Assembly: GCA_018696395.1 (NCBI GenBank)
Contig: JABHQR010000008.1
Location: 1-43,778 of the forward strand
DNA: 43,778 nt
Origin: an archaeon
Lineage (GTDB): Archaea; Nanobdellota; Nanobdellia; Woesearchaeales; GW2011-AR9
Direction: 5' to 3'
Position numbers and translations under genes: made by a program. Shown here piece by piece: positions 1-8,248 of the stretch; within the stretch, counting starts at the first letter, position 1, and every line of letters begins with the position of its first letter. The notes below the pieces were generated by a model, which made no database searches, had not been told where the DNA came from, and saw nothing but the letters and a program-made list of their open reading frames with translations.

Positions 1-189
1 GAAGAACCTGCAGAAGAAGCTCCAGTTGAAGAACCTGCTCAGGAAGAACAACCTGTAGAAGAAGCTCCAGTTGAAGAACCTGCTCAGGAAGAACAACCTG
101 TAGAAGAAGCTCCAGTTGAAGAACCTGCTCAGGAAGAACAACCTGTAGAAGAAGCTCCAGTTGAAGAAACTGAAGAAAAAACTGAATGA
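1..189 (+). CDS. C-terminal end of an acidic, Glu/Pro/Val-rich repeat protein (partial)
   Basis: The window opens inside a reading frame that stops with TGA at 187-189. The visible 62 residues consist almost only of Glu, Pro, Val, Ala and Gln. A 15-residue unit (EEPAQEEQPVEEAPV) occurs three times in a row, preceded by a shortened unit and followed by a Glu/Thr-rich end (EETEEKTE). Such a tail is expected to be disordered and strongly acidic. It resembles the low-complexity tails some archaeal proteins carry behind a folded domain, but the folded part lies upstream and cannot be seen, so no function is given. Confidence 0.8.
   Translation, partial: EEPAEEAPVEEPAQEEQPVEEAPVEEPAQEEQPVEEAPVEEPAQEEQPVEEAPVEETEEKTE
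28..162 (+). repeat. Three perfect 45-bp tandem repeats inside a coding region
   Basis: Positions 28-72, 73-117 and 118-162 are identical 45-base units, each coding for 15 residues. A 27-base partial unit (1-27) precedes them. Because the copies are identical at DNA level, not only in protein, they were copied recently or are kept the same by recombination. The unit length is a multiple of three, so changes in copy number keep the frame. Confidence 0.95.
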
Positions 190-402
190 TTTTTCAGTCT
201 TATTTTTTTTAATTTATTTATTTTTCTAACTTATTAAACCTATTAATACCACTTATTATTGATGATTTAAGTATATTCTCCTTCTCTTTTAATCTATTGT
301 AACTGACCTAATCCAATTAAAATAATCTCACTAAAGTAATTAAACTAAAATAATCCATTCAGTAAATAAATTATTATAAACTTAAAATATTCTTTACTTA
401 AA

Positions 403-1200
403 ATGTTAAACTTATTTAAGAAAAGATTTTTTCAAAAGAAAAAAATCAAATCTAAGAAGAATGTTGAAATACAATTAAAAAAATTATTTCTTATAAAAAA
501 AACATATAAAAAGTATAATATTAACCTTGAAAAAGTTATTGATAATTATCATGACCCTAAATTTTACCGAAAAATCCTTTTTAGTAAACATTATTGGACT
601 TTAGAAGAAGATAATAAACTTAAAAGAATATTAACTGGAATAAAACCTCATCGCAATTTTAGAAATAATAAACAATATGCAGCTAACATAATCTTAAACT
701 GGTTAATTGAAGACTTGATTTACATTATTTTAAAAAGAAAAAAAGTTAATGTGGTTAGGTCTGGATCAGATAAAGAAAGAAAATTGTTCATTGGTAAAAA
801 TGTTGAAGCTGAGTGTGATTTGAAAATTATTCCAAGGAATAAAAATAATAAAAATATATTTATTGAAGTTATTGCTAATTATCCAACTAAATCTGGATTT
901 GCATCTTTTTGGGAAGAGAAAGGATTTCTAGATTTAAAAGATAAAAAATTTCATAAACTTCTGGACCATCATATACAAGGTAATTTAATTTTAATTCTTG
1001 GTATGGTTGTGGCTAAAAATCAGTTTTTTTTAATGAGGGTTGATAACAATCTTAAAATTAAAAACAAAAGTTCTGAACAAAATTTTGGTGGAAAAGAGAC
1101 AGTATTAATAGATTTTGAAGAAGGAAAACCTTTGCTAAAGGGGTTGAATACTCTTAGCATAAGGTCTTTTGTAAAACCAATTAAGAAGAAAAAAAAGTGA
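403..1200 (+). CDS. Hypothetical protein, possible PD-(D/E)XK nuclease-like fold
   Basis: A 265-residue, lysine-rich protein that I do not recognise by name. Both termini are very basic. The middle (about residues 100-165) has a helix with E103, then an acidic strand (EAECD, D139), then a strand reading FIEVIANY with E155. This order recalls the restriction-endonuclease-like core (E, then D, then E-x-K), but the expected lysine after E155 is not visible, so the match is weak. The start at 403 follows an AT-rich stretch (about 365-400) with TATA-like sequences. It is convergent with the exonuclease III gene. A nucleic-acid-binding role would fit the charge; this is inference. Confidence 0.6.
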   Translation: MLNLFKKRFFQKKKIKSKKNVEIQLKKLFLIKKTYKKYNINLEKVIDNYHDPKFYRKILFSKHYWTLEEDNKLKRILTGIKPHRNFRNNKQYAANIILNWLIEDLIYIILKRKKVNVVRSGSDKERKLFIGKNVEAECDLKIIPRNKNNKNIFIEVIANYPTKSGFASFWEEKGFLDLKDKKFHKLLDHHIQGNLILILGMVVAKNQFFLMRVDNNLKIKNKSSEQNFGGKETVLIDFEEGKPLLKGLNTLSIRSFVKPIKKKKK

Positions 1201-1236
1201 TTTTATTTTAATCATATTAATTATCTGTTCCCTAAT

Positions 1237-2022
1237 TCAAACTTCAATTTCTAATCCCACTGGGCAATGGTCTGATCCCAGAACCTCATTCAGAATGATT
1301 GCTTCTTTCAAATTATTTTTTAATATTTTTGAAATACAGAAATAATCTATTCGCCATCCAATATTTTTAGTTCTGGCATGGAACATATAAGACCACCAAG
1401 TGTATTTCATCTCTTCTGGGTGCAAATATCTAAATGTATCGATAAATCCAGCTTCCAGTATTTTATCAAATCTTTCTCTCTCCTGGTCAGTAAAACCTGC
1501 ATTACCTGGTTTTGATTTTGTAGTTTTATTAGTTTGTGGGTTTTTAAGGTCAATTTCTTGGTGAGCTACATTTAGGTCACCACAAATAATTACTGGTTTA
1601 TTCTTTTCAAGCTGTTTAACGAATTTTAAGAATTCTGGGTCCCATGTTTTGTGCCTATATTCTAATCTGGCAAGTCCTCGTTTAGAATTAGGTGTATAAA
1701 CATTAACTAAGAAGAATTTATTAAACTCTAATGTAATCATTCTCCCTTCTTTATCTAAATCTTCAATGCCAATCCCATACTTTGTATTTAATGGTCTGAT
1801 TTTTGAAAATATTGCTGTACCTGAATAACCTTTTTTTTCAGCAGAATTCCAGTAATGGTGTTCATAATCGTCTAACATCTTATCAACTTGACCTGGATGG
1901 GCTTTAGTTTCTTGAATACAAATTATGTCTGGGTCATATTTTGTTACAAAATCTAGAAACCCTTTTTTTAATACTGCCCTTATGCCATTAACGTTCCATG
2001 AAATTATATTTAATTTTGTCAT
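1237..2022 (-). CDS. xth: Exodeoxyribonuclease III / AP endonuclease
   Basis: A 261-residue protein of the exonuclease-endonuclease-phosphatase fold. It matches ExoIII from end to end: the start LNIISWNVNGIRA (Asn ligand), the IQETK strand (metal-binding Glu), NVYTPNS, the catalytic GDLNVAH, and the C-terminal GSDHCPVGLEI with the Asp-His pair. The length is normal for the family. It should cut DNA 5' of abasic sites in base excision repair and may trim 3' ends. The start codon directly follows the stop codon of the upstream gene (2023-2739), so the two are very likely cotranscribed and translationally coupled. Confidence 0.93.
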   Translation of the reverse strand: MTKLNIISWNVNGIRAVLKKGFLDFVTKYDPDIICIQETKAHPGQVDKMLDDYEHHYWNSAEKKGYSGTAIFSKIRPLNTKYGIGIEDLDKEGRMITLEFNKFFLVNVYTPNSKRGLARLEYRHKTWDPEFLKFVKQLEKNKPVIICGDLNVAHQEIDLKNPQTNKTTKSKPGNAGFTDQERERFDKILEAGFIDTFRYLHPEEMKYTWWSYMFHARTKNIGWRIDYFCISKILKNNLKEAIILNEVLGSDHCPVGLEIEV

Positions 2023-2739
2023 TTAACTCCTCTTTTCAAATTCAACTATAAAAATATGTTTGAATAATCTTTCTCTGTATCTATTGGCCCAACATCTTAA
2101 GTAATGTTCGTCAGCAAGATTATTATAAATTCTTTTTTGGTTATATACTTTACTGAGTATTGGTTCTTTTTCTTTCCAATATCCACTTACATCTGATTCA
2201 ATTCTAAATCTTTCAGATAATTCTAATTCTTTTTGAATATCTCTTAAATCTTTTTTTAATTCATTTATTGAGTTATGAAATTTTGTATATAATAAGTTTG
2301 TTGTCCATGGTGAATATTCTCTTTTAATATGGCATTTAGGAATTTTACCTTTTTTGTAATCCAATCTTAAATTGACCATTTTTTCTGGACAATCTAATCT
2401 ATCAACTAAATTTAACATATTAATTGGTTTGTCTTGGTGGTTTTCTTGAATTGCATTTCCTTGAAATGCAGAAATTAAATAACTATTATCTAGTTTTATT
2501 TTTTTTTCACTTGGTAAAGTTTTTTGTTCATCAAAATCTTCTTTAATCATATGGCAAATGTCTAAAAGGTAATCTAACTTAATTTCATCTAAATTTCCTA
2601 ATTTAACAGTTCTATTATAAATACTTGATAATGAGAGCTTAATTTCTTTACCATTGCATGTTGGAATCATGTAAAACGGATTGACTAGTTCTAATGCATC
2701 AATAATAATTTTGTTGGGTTCACTTGTTGTGATTGTCAT
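2023..2739 (-). CDS. Hypothetical protein coupled to exonuclease III
   Basis: A 238-residue protein that I do not recognise. It has no signal peptide or membrane segment. About residues 150-185 are rich in Lys, Glu and Leu (NELKKDLRDIQKELELSERF) and probably form a coiled coil. The end is basic (RYRERLFKHIFIVEFEKRS). Its stop codon touches the start codon of the ExoIII gene, which suggests a shared mRNA and possibly a role near DNA repair, though the protein gives no independent sign of this. Confidence 0.7.
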   Translation of the reverse strand: MTITTSEPNKIIIDALELVNPFYMIPTCNGKEIKLSLSSIYNRTVKLGNLDEIKLDYLLDICHMIKEDFDEQKTLPSEKKIKLDNSYLISAFQGNAIQENHQDKPINMLNLVDRLDCPEKMVNLRLDYKKGKIPKCHIKREYSPWTTNLLYTKFHNSINELKKDLRDIQKELELSERFRIESDVSGYWKEKEPILSKVYNQKRIYNNLADEHYLRCWANRYRERLFKHIFIVEFEKRS

Positions 2740-2803
2740 CTTTAAGGTTACGTGAATCTGTGGTATAAAAAGATTTCTTTGCTAAACGATAACTAATTAA
2801 ATC

Positions 2804-3511
2804 TTAAATCTCAAATTTCCTAAAGAATAACAAGTTCTTATGATTAATACTAAATTTACTTTCATTGATTTTATTCTTAATACACACCATTTTTTCTCCT
2901 TTGAACAAGAACTCTTTTTCTAATTCTAAACTTAATCTGCCACTAAAATTATTATACTTATCTTCAAGATAATTGTTTTCTACTAAGAGGATGATGTAAG
3001 CTCCATGTTTGATTTTATTTTTAAGTTCAGTTAAGATTTTTACAATCAATTTTGTGGGGTTAAGATCATATTCATAATCAGTTCGGTTCATTTCTTTGCT
3101 CAACTTTTGCAAACTCTTCCAATTAGGCAAAAATGTGACAATTAACTCAATTTTAGGTAATTTATATTGTTGCCAAATATAATCAAAATCTTTTAATTTA
3201 TTTTTTAGCAATAAATGTTTGGAATTTTGTTTACAACCATAATTACTTAATTGTAATTGACTTTCTAATTTTTTAATTTTTTCATTAACTTCAAAATATG
3301 AATTAGAATCTTCAGTCATGGAAATGCCATTACGTTTGGTTTCATGGCAGGCAAATAATGTTTCTCCTAAATTTAAAAAAGGATCAAAAATAATATTCCC
3401 CTCTTCACTAAACTGTTTAATTAATTCCTTTTTTAATTTTATTTTAGATTGAGAATTAAAATTATCTAAAATTAACCAAGATGATCTAATGATTTCTAAT
3501 TTTGGTTGCAT
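2804..3511 (-). CDS. Divergent N4/N6-type DNA methyltransferase-like protein with altered catalytic motifs
   Basis: A 235-residue protein related to the N6-adenine/N4-cytosine methylase fold. Residues 41-51 read IFDPFLNLGET, aligning with the family's AdoMet-binding DPFxGxGTT but with Asn in place of the first loop glycine. About residue 120 reads ELIVTFLPNW, in the place of the catalytic [D/S]PPY motif (usually DLIVTSPPYW), with the SPPY element changed. KHGAYIILLVENNY later matches the strand that follows in such enzymes. The overall layout is kept while key positions are lost, so the protein may bind AdoMet or nucleic acid without the usual catalysis, or act on another substrate. No restriction enzyme gene is beside it. 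Confidence 0.6.
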   Translation of the reverse strand: MQPKLEIIRSSWLILDNFNSQSKIKLKKELIKQFSEEGNIIFDPFLNLGETLFACHETKRNGISMTEDSNSYFEVNEKIKKLESQLQLSNYGCKQNSKHLLLKNKLKDFDYIWQQYKLPKIELIVTFLPNWKSLQKLSKEMNRTDYEYDLNPTKLIVKILTELKNKIKHGAYIILLVENNYLEDKYNNFSGRLSLELEKEFLFKGEKMVCIKNKINESKFSINHKNLLFFRKFEI

Positions 3512-3592
3512 AATATTAAGAATAATCTTGAAATATAAAAATACTTTTGAACAGAATAATCTATTTTAGAAAGAATATTATGTTGTAATTTG

Positions 3593-4441
3593 CTATTTTT
3601 TAGGTAAGAATTCTTCCACATTCTTGAAATGTGTTTTAACAAATTCTTCAAATTTAAAATCTCTTTCTTTTAATTCTTCCAAGCCCCATTTAACGTGGGT
3701 ACTACCTTTTGGAACTGGAAAACCTGCTTTTTTACTAAGGTAATTAATTTGTTCTAATGCTGTAGCTCTAGCAAGTATTGATGCTGCTGCAACTTCAATA
3801 AATTTATGTTCTGCTTTTATTTCTCTAATGTCCCCTACTTTACATCCAGGGAATTTATCTACTATGTGTGTCCCAGGTAAAAGAAATTTTCCCACTTGTT
3901 TGTGCATGTCATTTAAAACTTTTGAACTGCCATACATTTTAACTTTATGGTTATATTCTTCTGGTGTTAAATTAACAATCTCACAACTGCACATTTTTTT
4001 GATCTCTTGTGCCATTCTTAAAATCTCTTTATCTCTCAAAATTTTACTATCTGCAACACCTAACTCTTTTAGTTTAACTCTTAACTCTTCATCTGCTTTA
4101 ACTCCAGCAACAACCATCCCACCAAAAGTGTCCCCTTTCAAAGATTCATCACTACCAATGACCCACCCTAACTCTTTTCTAAATTCAATCTTTTTAATTT
4201 TTTTACCAATTCTAACTGATTCCAATTTGTGTGATAATTCTTCTATTTTATCTTCATTACCTTGGATGAGGAGTTTTCCTGAGGTGTATAAAATCAACAT
4301 AATTCTTCTATTATTAACACCTTTGAAATATCTGATATCTTCATAAACTGTTTTAGGTTCTAATGGTGTGAACTTATTTTTTTTAAGAAATGCTAATAAC
4401 TGTTCTTTATCCACCTCTTTAAACACTACCATATTTAACAA
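3593..4441 (-). CDS. rnhC: Ribonuclease HIII
   Basis: A 282-residue RNase H type 2 enzyme that cuts the RNA strand of RNA-DNA hybrids. About residues 1-85 look like the TBP-like substrate-binding domain typical of RNase HIII (note LYTSGKLLIQG). The catalytic domain begins with GWVIGSDES (D98, E99), then IVDKFPG (D195) and KAEHKFIEVAAASILAR, where E211 stands at the position that is Asp in RNase HII but Glu in RNase HIII. The DEDE set plus the N-terminal domain favour HIII over HII. The usual glycine loop after DE is changed to SLKG. A second Met at residue 4 is an alternative start. RNase HIII is mainly bacterial and uncommon in archaea. Confidence 0.88.
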   Translation of the reverse strand: MLNMVVFKEVDKEQLLAFLKKNKFTPLEPKTVYEDIRYFKGVNNRRIMLILYTSGKLLIQGNEDKIEELSHKLESVRIGKKIKKIEFRKELGWVIGSDESLKGDTFGGMVVAGVKADEELRVKLKELGVADSKILRDKEILRMAQEIKKMCSCEIVNLTPEEYNHKVKMYGSSKVLNDMHKQVGKFLLPGTHIVDKFPGCKVGDIREIKAEHKFIEVAAASILARATALEQINYLSKKAGFPVPKGSTHVKWGLEELKERDFKFEEFVKTHFKNVEEFLPKK

Positions 4442-4472
4442 GAATGAAAATGGTTAATTTAAATGTTTCTGA

Positions 4473-5723
4473 TTAATATCTTCTTCTTTTTTTATTAGGG
4501 GGTCTTCTTCCCCCTTTTCGATCTTTCTTTTTTCTTAATTTTAATTTAAGAGTAATATATTCTTTATTGGCTTTATCAAAATGTTTTTTTGAAATTAAAT
4601 TAGGATTTTGATCATAGAATTCAAAATATTTATCATAGAACCTTCTAGCTTTTTTTGCGTAAGTTAAATTATCTGTTTCAAAAAATAATATTTTTGAAAT
4701 ATCTGCCGCAATACCATAACAAATTGTAATGTTGGATTGATCATTAATATCAAGCAATTCCTTTGCTCTTAAAATTTCATCTAATGACCTTTCAAGATTT
4801 TCTCTTTCTTTTGTTTTATAAAATAATATCAATGACGCTTTTCCTGCTAATAATATTGCATCTGATGATTTTTTATGATCTTCAAATAATTGTGAATTGT
4901 GGGCTCTGATATATGCTTCATGTTGTTTGATTACTGGGGTAGGATCTTCTTTATCAAGAAAACTAAGTTCCATTAAGGATTTTCCTAAAAACATGTTTAA
5001 TGAGAAAAACAGGTCTGGATTTTGTTCATTGCAAATTTCTAATGCTTCATTATAACTTTCAATTGAATCTTGTAAAAAACCAACTTCATCAAATATTTTA
5101 TAAGCTTCAAATTCTGCTCTTGCTCTTAAATTTAAAGCATGTGCATGGGATTCATCAAGTTTATCACTTATGTCTATGTATGTGGTTGAAGTTTCAATAA
5201 TTCTTTCTAACCATTTAGGGTCTTTTGAAGTTTTATATGCTTTCCAAGATAAAGAAGTCATATAACTACATGATTTTATTGAATAATTTTCATCAACTTC
5301 TAAACATATCTTGGCTGAATCTAAATATAGGTCGTATGAGTTTAATGCATAACTAATGTTTTTTGTACGTTCAAATAATATGCAATTTATTGATCCTGCA
5401 TGCCCTAGAAAATGTCCTTCCATTACAGTATATCTTACTGGATTCCCCTTTTCTTTGATTATTTCTTTTTCAACCTTTTTTCTAGATATTTCAGAACCTT
5501 GATAATTGAATTGTATTAATTTTTCAAGTTGTGGTGTTGTGAAATAGTCTGGATCTTCAACAGCTAAATGGGTCCCAACTTTTGTTAATGCTTTAACATA
5601 AAAAATATCTCTATCTTCTACTGAATCTATTGTGTCTAAATAATTTGTTAGCAATACTCTACAATCTTGGTTATGTATCAACTCATCATAATTTGTTGAC
5701 ATTAATGTTTCAAAATCCATCAA
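4473..5723 (-). CDS. TPR-like helical-repeat protein with basic tail
   Basis: A 416-residue soluble protein made of repeated pairs of amphipathic helices (for example SIESYNEALEICNEQNPDLFFSL and SLDEILRAKELLDINDQSNI), a pattern like tetratricopeptide repeats, which are protein-binding scaffolds. The last 20 residues are strongly basic (RKKKDRKGGRRPPNKKRRRY), suggesting nucleic-acid or membrane contact. The start follows a TATA-like TTTATATAAAAC (about 5733-5751 on the minus strand) and a GGAG element. No enzyme motif is visible and no partner can be named from the neighbours. Confidence 0.75.
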   Translation of the reverse strand: MMDFETLMSTNYDELIHNQDCRVLLTNYLDTIDSVEDRDIFYVKALTKVGTHLAVEDPDYFTTPQLEKLIQFNYQGSEISRKKVEKEIIKEKGNPVRYTVMEGHFLGHAGSINCILFERTKNISYALNSYDLYLDSAKICLEVDENYSIKSCSYMTSLSWKAYKTSKDPKWLERIIETSTTYIDISDKLDESHAHALNLRARAEFEAYKIFDEVGFLQDSIESYNEALEICNEQNPDLFFSLNMFLGKSLMELSFLDKEDPTPVIKQHEAYIRAHNSQLFEDHKKSSDAILLAGKASLILFYKTKERENLERSLDEILRAKELLDINDQSNITICYGIAADISKILFFETDNLTYAKKARRFYDKYFEFYDQNPNLISKKHFDKANKEYITLKLKLRKKKDRKGGRRPPNKKRRRY

Positions 5724-5866
5724 TTAAACTCCAAAGTATATGTTTTATATAAATCTTATCTGTGTTAACTACTTTCAAATGGGTTCTAATCACTATTTAA
5801 ATCAAAGCATAAAATTTAAAAATAGGTGTCCATCTTAGCTTATTCATAGGTGTTAATTACAATTAT

Positions 5867-5994
5867 ATGGGTGAGTTAAAATAAATAAACAAAACTTTGA
5901 TTGTCCGCATTGTAAATATAAATTTGTCAGTTTTTTATTTTCTGGGTTAAAGGGAATATATTGTCCTTATTGCCATAATAGGATTTCTGTATAA
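5867..5994 (+). pseudogene. Frameshifted zinc-ribbon mini-gene
   Basis: This lies in a 340-base gap (5724-6063) that otherwise shows only AT-rich DNA. ATG at 5867 opens MGELK and then meets TAA at 5882-5884. One frame over, 5875-5994 encodes KINKQNFDCPHCKYKFV, then about ten residues and YCPYCHNRISV followed by TAA. This is a clear four-cysteine zinc ribbon (CPHC and CPYC) without a normal start codon. Adding one A to the A4 run at 5878-5881 joins the two into a 42-residue protein. A TATA-like AATTTAAAAATAGG lies about 50 bases upstream. It could be a sequencing or assembly error, a fresh mutation, or a natural frameshift. Confidence 0.7.
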
Positions 5995-6063
5995 TCATTT
6001 TTAAATTATTGTTAACCAGAATAAATTAGATAATAATTTAAATAGGAAGATTTTCTTTAAGTT

Positions 6064-6540
6064 ATGTCAATTTTATTAGAATTAATTATTTTAACCTTTT
6101 TACCTTTTTTAGAATTGAGGGCTTCAATTCCTTATGGGATATTTGCTTCTAACATTCATTGGTTTTGGATATTTGTAATTTGTTGTTTAACAAACATCAT
6201 TTTATCATTTTTTGTGTATGCTTTTGTGAATTATGTTATGAAATTGTTCTTAAAAGTTAAGTTTATTAACAAGATTTATGAAAAAATTGTTGAAAGATCA
6301 CAAAGAAAAGTTAAACCTTATGTGGATAAGTATGGGACAATAGGGTTAGCTATTTTTATTGGAATTCCTTTGCCTGGATCTGGTGTTTATACTGGTGGAT
6401 TAGGGGCTTACTTACTTGGCTTCAAATTTAAGGATTATATTATTGCGTCAATCATTGGTGTATTAATTGCAGGAACTATAGTTACTTTAGTTTCTGTGAC
6501 TGGGAGTGAAGCATTATATTTTATGCTTAAAGTTATTTAG
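6064..6540 (+). CDS. Small multidrug-export-like membrane protein (PF06695 / COG2426 type)
   Basis: A 158-residue protein with about four hydrophobic segments. It has the marks of the family named putative small multidrug export protein: LELRASIPYGIF near the N-terminus and the glycine-rich IPLPGSGVYTGGLGAYLLG in the middle, between helices. The family name comes from weak early evidence and the true substrate is unknown. The ATG at 6064 is preceded by TTTAAATAGG (about 6038-6047), roughly the TATA spacing for a leaderless message. It stands alone on the plus strand. Confidence 0.8.
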   Translation: MSILLELIILTFLPFLELRASIPYGIFASNIHWFWIFVICCLTNIILSFFVYAFVNYVMKLFLKVKFINKIYEKIVERSQRKVKPYVDKYGTIGLAIFIGIPLPGSGVYTGGLGAYLLGFKFKDYIIASIIGVLIAGTIVTLVSVTGSEALYFMLKVI

Positions 6541-6580
6541 AAAAAATTTATTTTTTACTTTTCTTTCTTAATTTATTAAA

Positions 6581-6934
6581 TTATTTACATTCTGCAATTA
6601 TTCCATCAATTTTAAATGTTCCAATACCATAATCATTCATGGTAACATCGTAAATATGGTTTGCTTGACACAATTCTTGAATGTCAGAAATTATTTTTCT
6701 TACACTTTCATACTTATGGTCTATGTAACTAGGTGTTTGAACTATTAATGGTGTTTCACATTGTTTATTGTAATTAATGAAAATTCTCTGTTCTGGTTCT
6801 AAATTGATTGCTTCACCGAACCAGCTTGTTCCATGCTCATGAGAACTAACTTTTTTTAACCCTAAATCTAATGCTATCTTTTCAATAGAATCAATTCTTT
6901 CTTCCGGGCATTTGTCAAAGCAATAATATGTCAT
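6581..6934 (-). CDS. Hypothetical protein (117 aa)
   Basis: A small soluble protein that I do not recognise. It begins MTYYCFDKCPEER, with two cysteines five residues apart, and has C79 further on in VQTPSYIDH's vicinity and two more near the end (ELCQANH, IAECK). The mixed alpha/beta pattern has no membrane segment or signal peptide. It is convergent with the upstream export-like gene and divergent from the HD-domain gene at 7052, so it is its own transcription unit. No function is proposed. Confidence 0.6.
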   Translation of the reverse strand: MTYYCFDKCPEERIDSIEKIALDLGLKKVSSHEHGTSWFGEAINLEPEQRIFINYNKQCETPLIVQTPSYIDHKYESVRKIISDIQELCQANHIYDVTMNDYGIGTFKIDGIIAECK

Positions 6935-7051
6935 GAATTAGGGTTTGCTTATGGTTTATTTATAAAACTAACTGTTTACTGACTTTTTAAGAATGTTTAC
7001 AATAATATTAATTACAATAAAATTATAAATTAATGTTAACTATTTTTATTT

Positions 7052-7603
7052 ATGATAACTAAAATCCAACAACATGTTAAAGAATTATGTGAAATTGATC
7101 AAAAGTATGGTATGCGGGCTTACAACACTCATTTCTTAAGTACAGTTAAGTATGCTAAGATTTTAGCAGAAAAGTTAGGTGGTGATATTGAAATTGTAGA
7201 AATTGCTGCTTGGTTACACGATGTGGCAAGTATTAAGGGTGAATATCAAGAACATCACATTAAAGGGGCAGAGTATGCTGAGAAATATTTGAAAGGGCAA
7301 TTCAATTACTCTCAAGAAAAGATTGATCAAGTTAAACATTGTATTTATGCTCACCGAGGAAGTAAAGATATTAAGAGGGAAACAGTTGAAGCTGAATGTG
7401 TGGCTAGTGCAGATGCCATGTCACATTTTGATGATATTGCTGCTATGTTTGGATTAGCTTACATTGGCCATAAAATTATTGACACTGAAGAAGCTAAACA
7501 GTTTGTAAAATCTAAACTGCAACGTTCTTGGAACAAACTAATACCTGAAGCTAAAGAAATAATCAAAGATCAATATGATGCAGCTATGTTATTATTGGAT
7601 TAG
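7052..7603 (+). CDS. HD-domain phosphohydrolase
   Basis: A 183-residue HD-superfamily protein. The metal-binding set is visible: H27 (AYNTHFLSTVKYA), the H56-D57 pair (AAWLHDVAS), histidines in YQEHHIKGAEYA, H104 region (CIYAHRG) and an Asp in VASADAMSHFDD. Such proteins remove phosphate from nucleotides or related metabolites with a divalent metal. The length fits small stand-alone HD hydrolases. The substrate cannot be read from sequence. The start at 7052 follows AT-rich DNA with possible TATA elements near 7018-7030. Confidence 0.85.
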   Translation: MITKIQQHVKELCEIDQKYGMRAYNTHFLSTVKYAKILAEKLGGDIEIVEIAAWLHDVASIKGEYQEHHIKGAEYAEKYLKGQFNYSQEKIDQVKHCIYAHRGSKDIKRETVEAECVASADAMSHFDDIAAMFGLAYIGHKIIDTEEAKQFVKSKLQRSWNKLIPEAKEIIKDQYDAAMLLLD

Positions 7604-7707
7604 GTTTTGTTTTATTTTTATTGTTTAACATGAAATCTCTCCGGTTTTTTAGTAATAACAAATTAAATAGTAAATCTTAAAAAGTTTTGAATAACTTTTA
7701 ATTTATA

Positions 7708-8211
7708 ATGAAACCTGCAATATTTTTTATAAGCGGAACAAGTGGTTCTGGAAAAAGTACTCTTGTGGAATTGTTAAAAAAAAAATTGCTTATTGTGAAA
7801 GTTTATGATCTTGATGAAGAAGGTGTACCTGAAGGTGCTGATGAAAATTGGCGAAGGATGAAAACTAATTATTGGTTAGAAAAAGCAGTAAATTATTTTT
7901 CCAAAGGTAAATCCACTATCATTTGTGGTGTCATTGTTCCAGAAGAAGTTAAAAATTGCCCTAATTATAGTAATTTACTTAATGTAAATTATGGGTTTAT
8001 TCGTATTGATGAAACTGAAATTAGGAGAAGGCTGAATCTTAGAGATTGGAGTTCTGAACAAGTTGAAGGTAATGTGATTTGGGCACAACATTTAGAAAGA
8101 TATGTAAAGGCTGAAAAAAATCATTTAATTGTTGATGGTGTGAAAAATAGTCCTACTGAATTAGCTGAAAAATTTACAGAATGGATTAAGAAAGAGATTG
8201 AATCTTTTTGA
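7708..8211 (+). CDS. P-loop nucleotide kinase-like protein
   Basis: A 167-residue P-loop protein starting MKPAIFFISGTSGSGKSTLV; the Walker A loop is at residues 10-17. YDLDEEGVPEG may act as the Walker B-like acidic strand, and IRIDETEIRRRL plus ERYVKAEKNHLIVDG resemble the LID and last strand of small kinases in the adenylate/gluconate/shikimate kinase group. It probably phosphorylates a small molecule; the substrate is unknown. It stands alone on the plus strand, in front of the convergent HTH regulator. Confidence 0.75.
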   Translation: MKPAIFFISGTSGSGKSTLVELLKKKLLIVKVYDLDEEGVPEGADENWRRMKTNYWLEKAVNYFSKGKSTIICGVIVPEEVKNCPNYSNLLNVNYGFIRIDETEIRRRLNLRDWSSEQVEGNVIWAQHLERYVKAEKNHLIVDGVKNSPTELAEKFTEWIKKEIESF

Positions 8212-8248
8212 TTTATAAAATTGAGCATCAACTATTAAAAGAAATAAC

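Noticed and set aside
28-162. CRISPR-like array from the regular repeats
   Set aside because: The repeats are contiguous without spacers and encode a protein in frame.
3828-4346. Plus-strand open frame opposite the RNase HIII gene
   Set aside because: Ser/Leu/Ile-rich shadow of a well-supported gene on the other strand.
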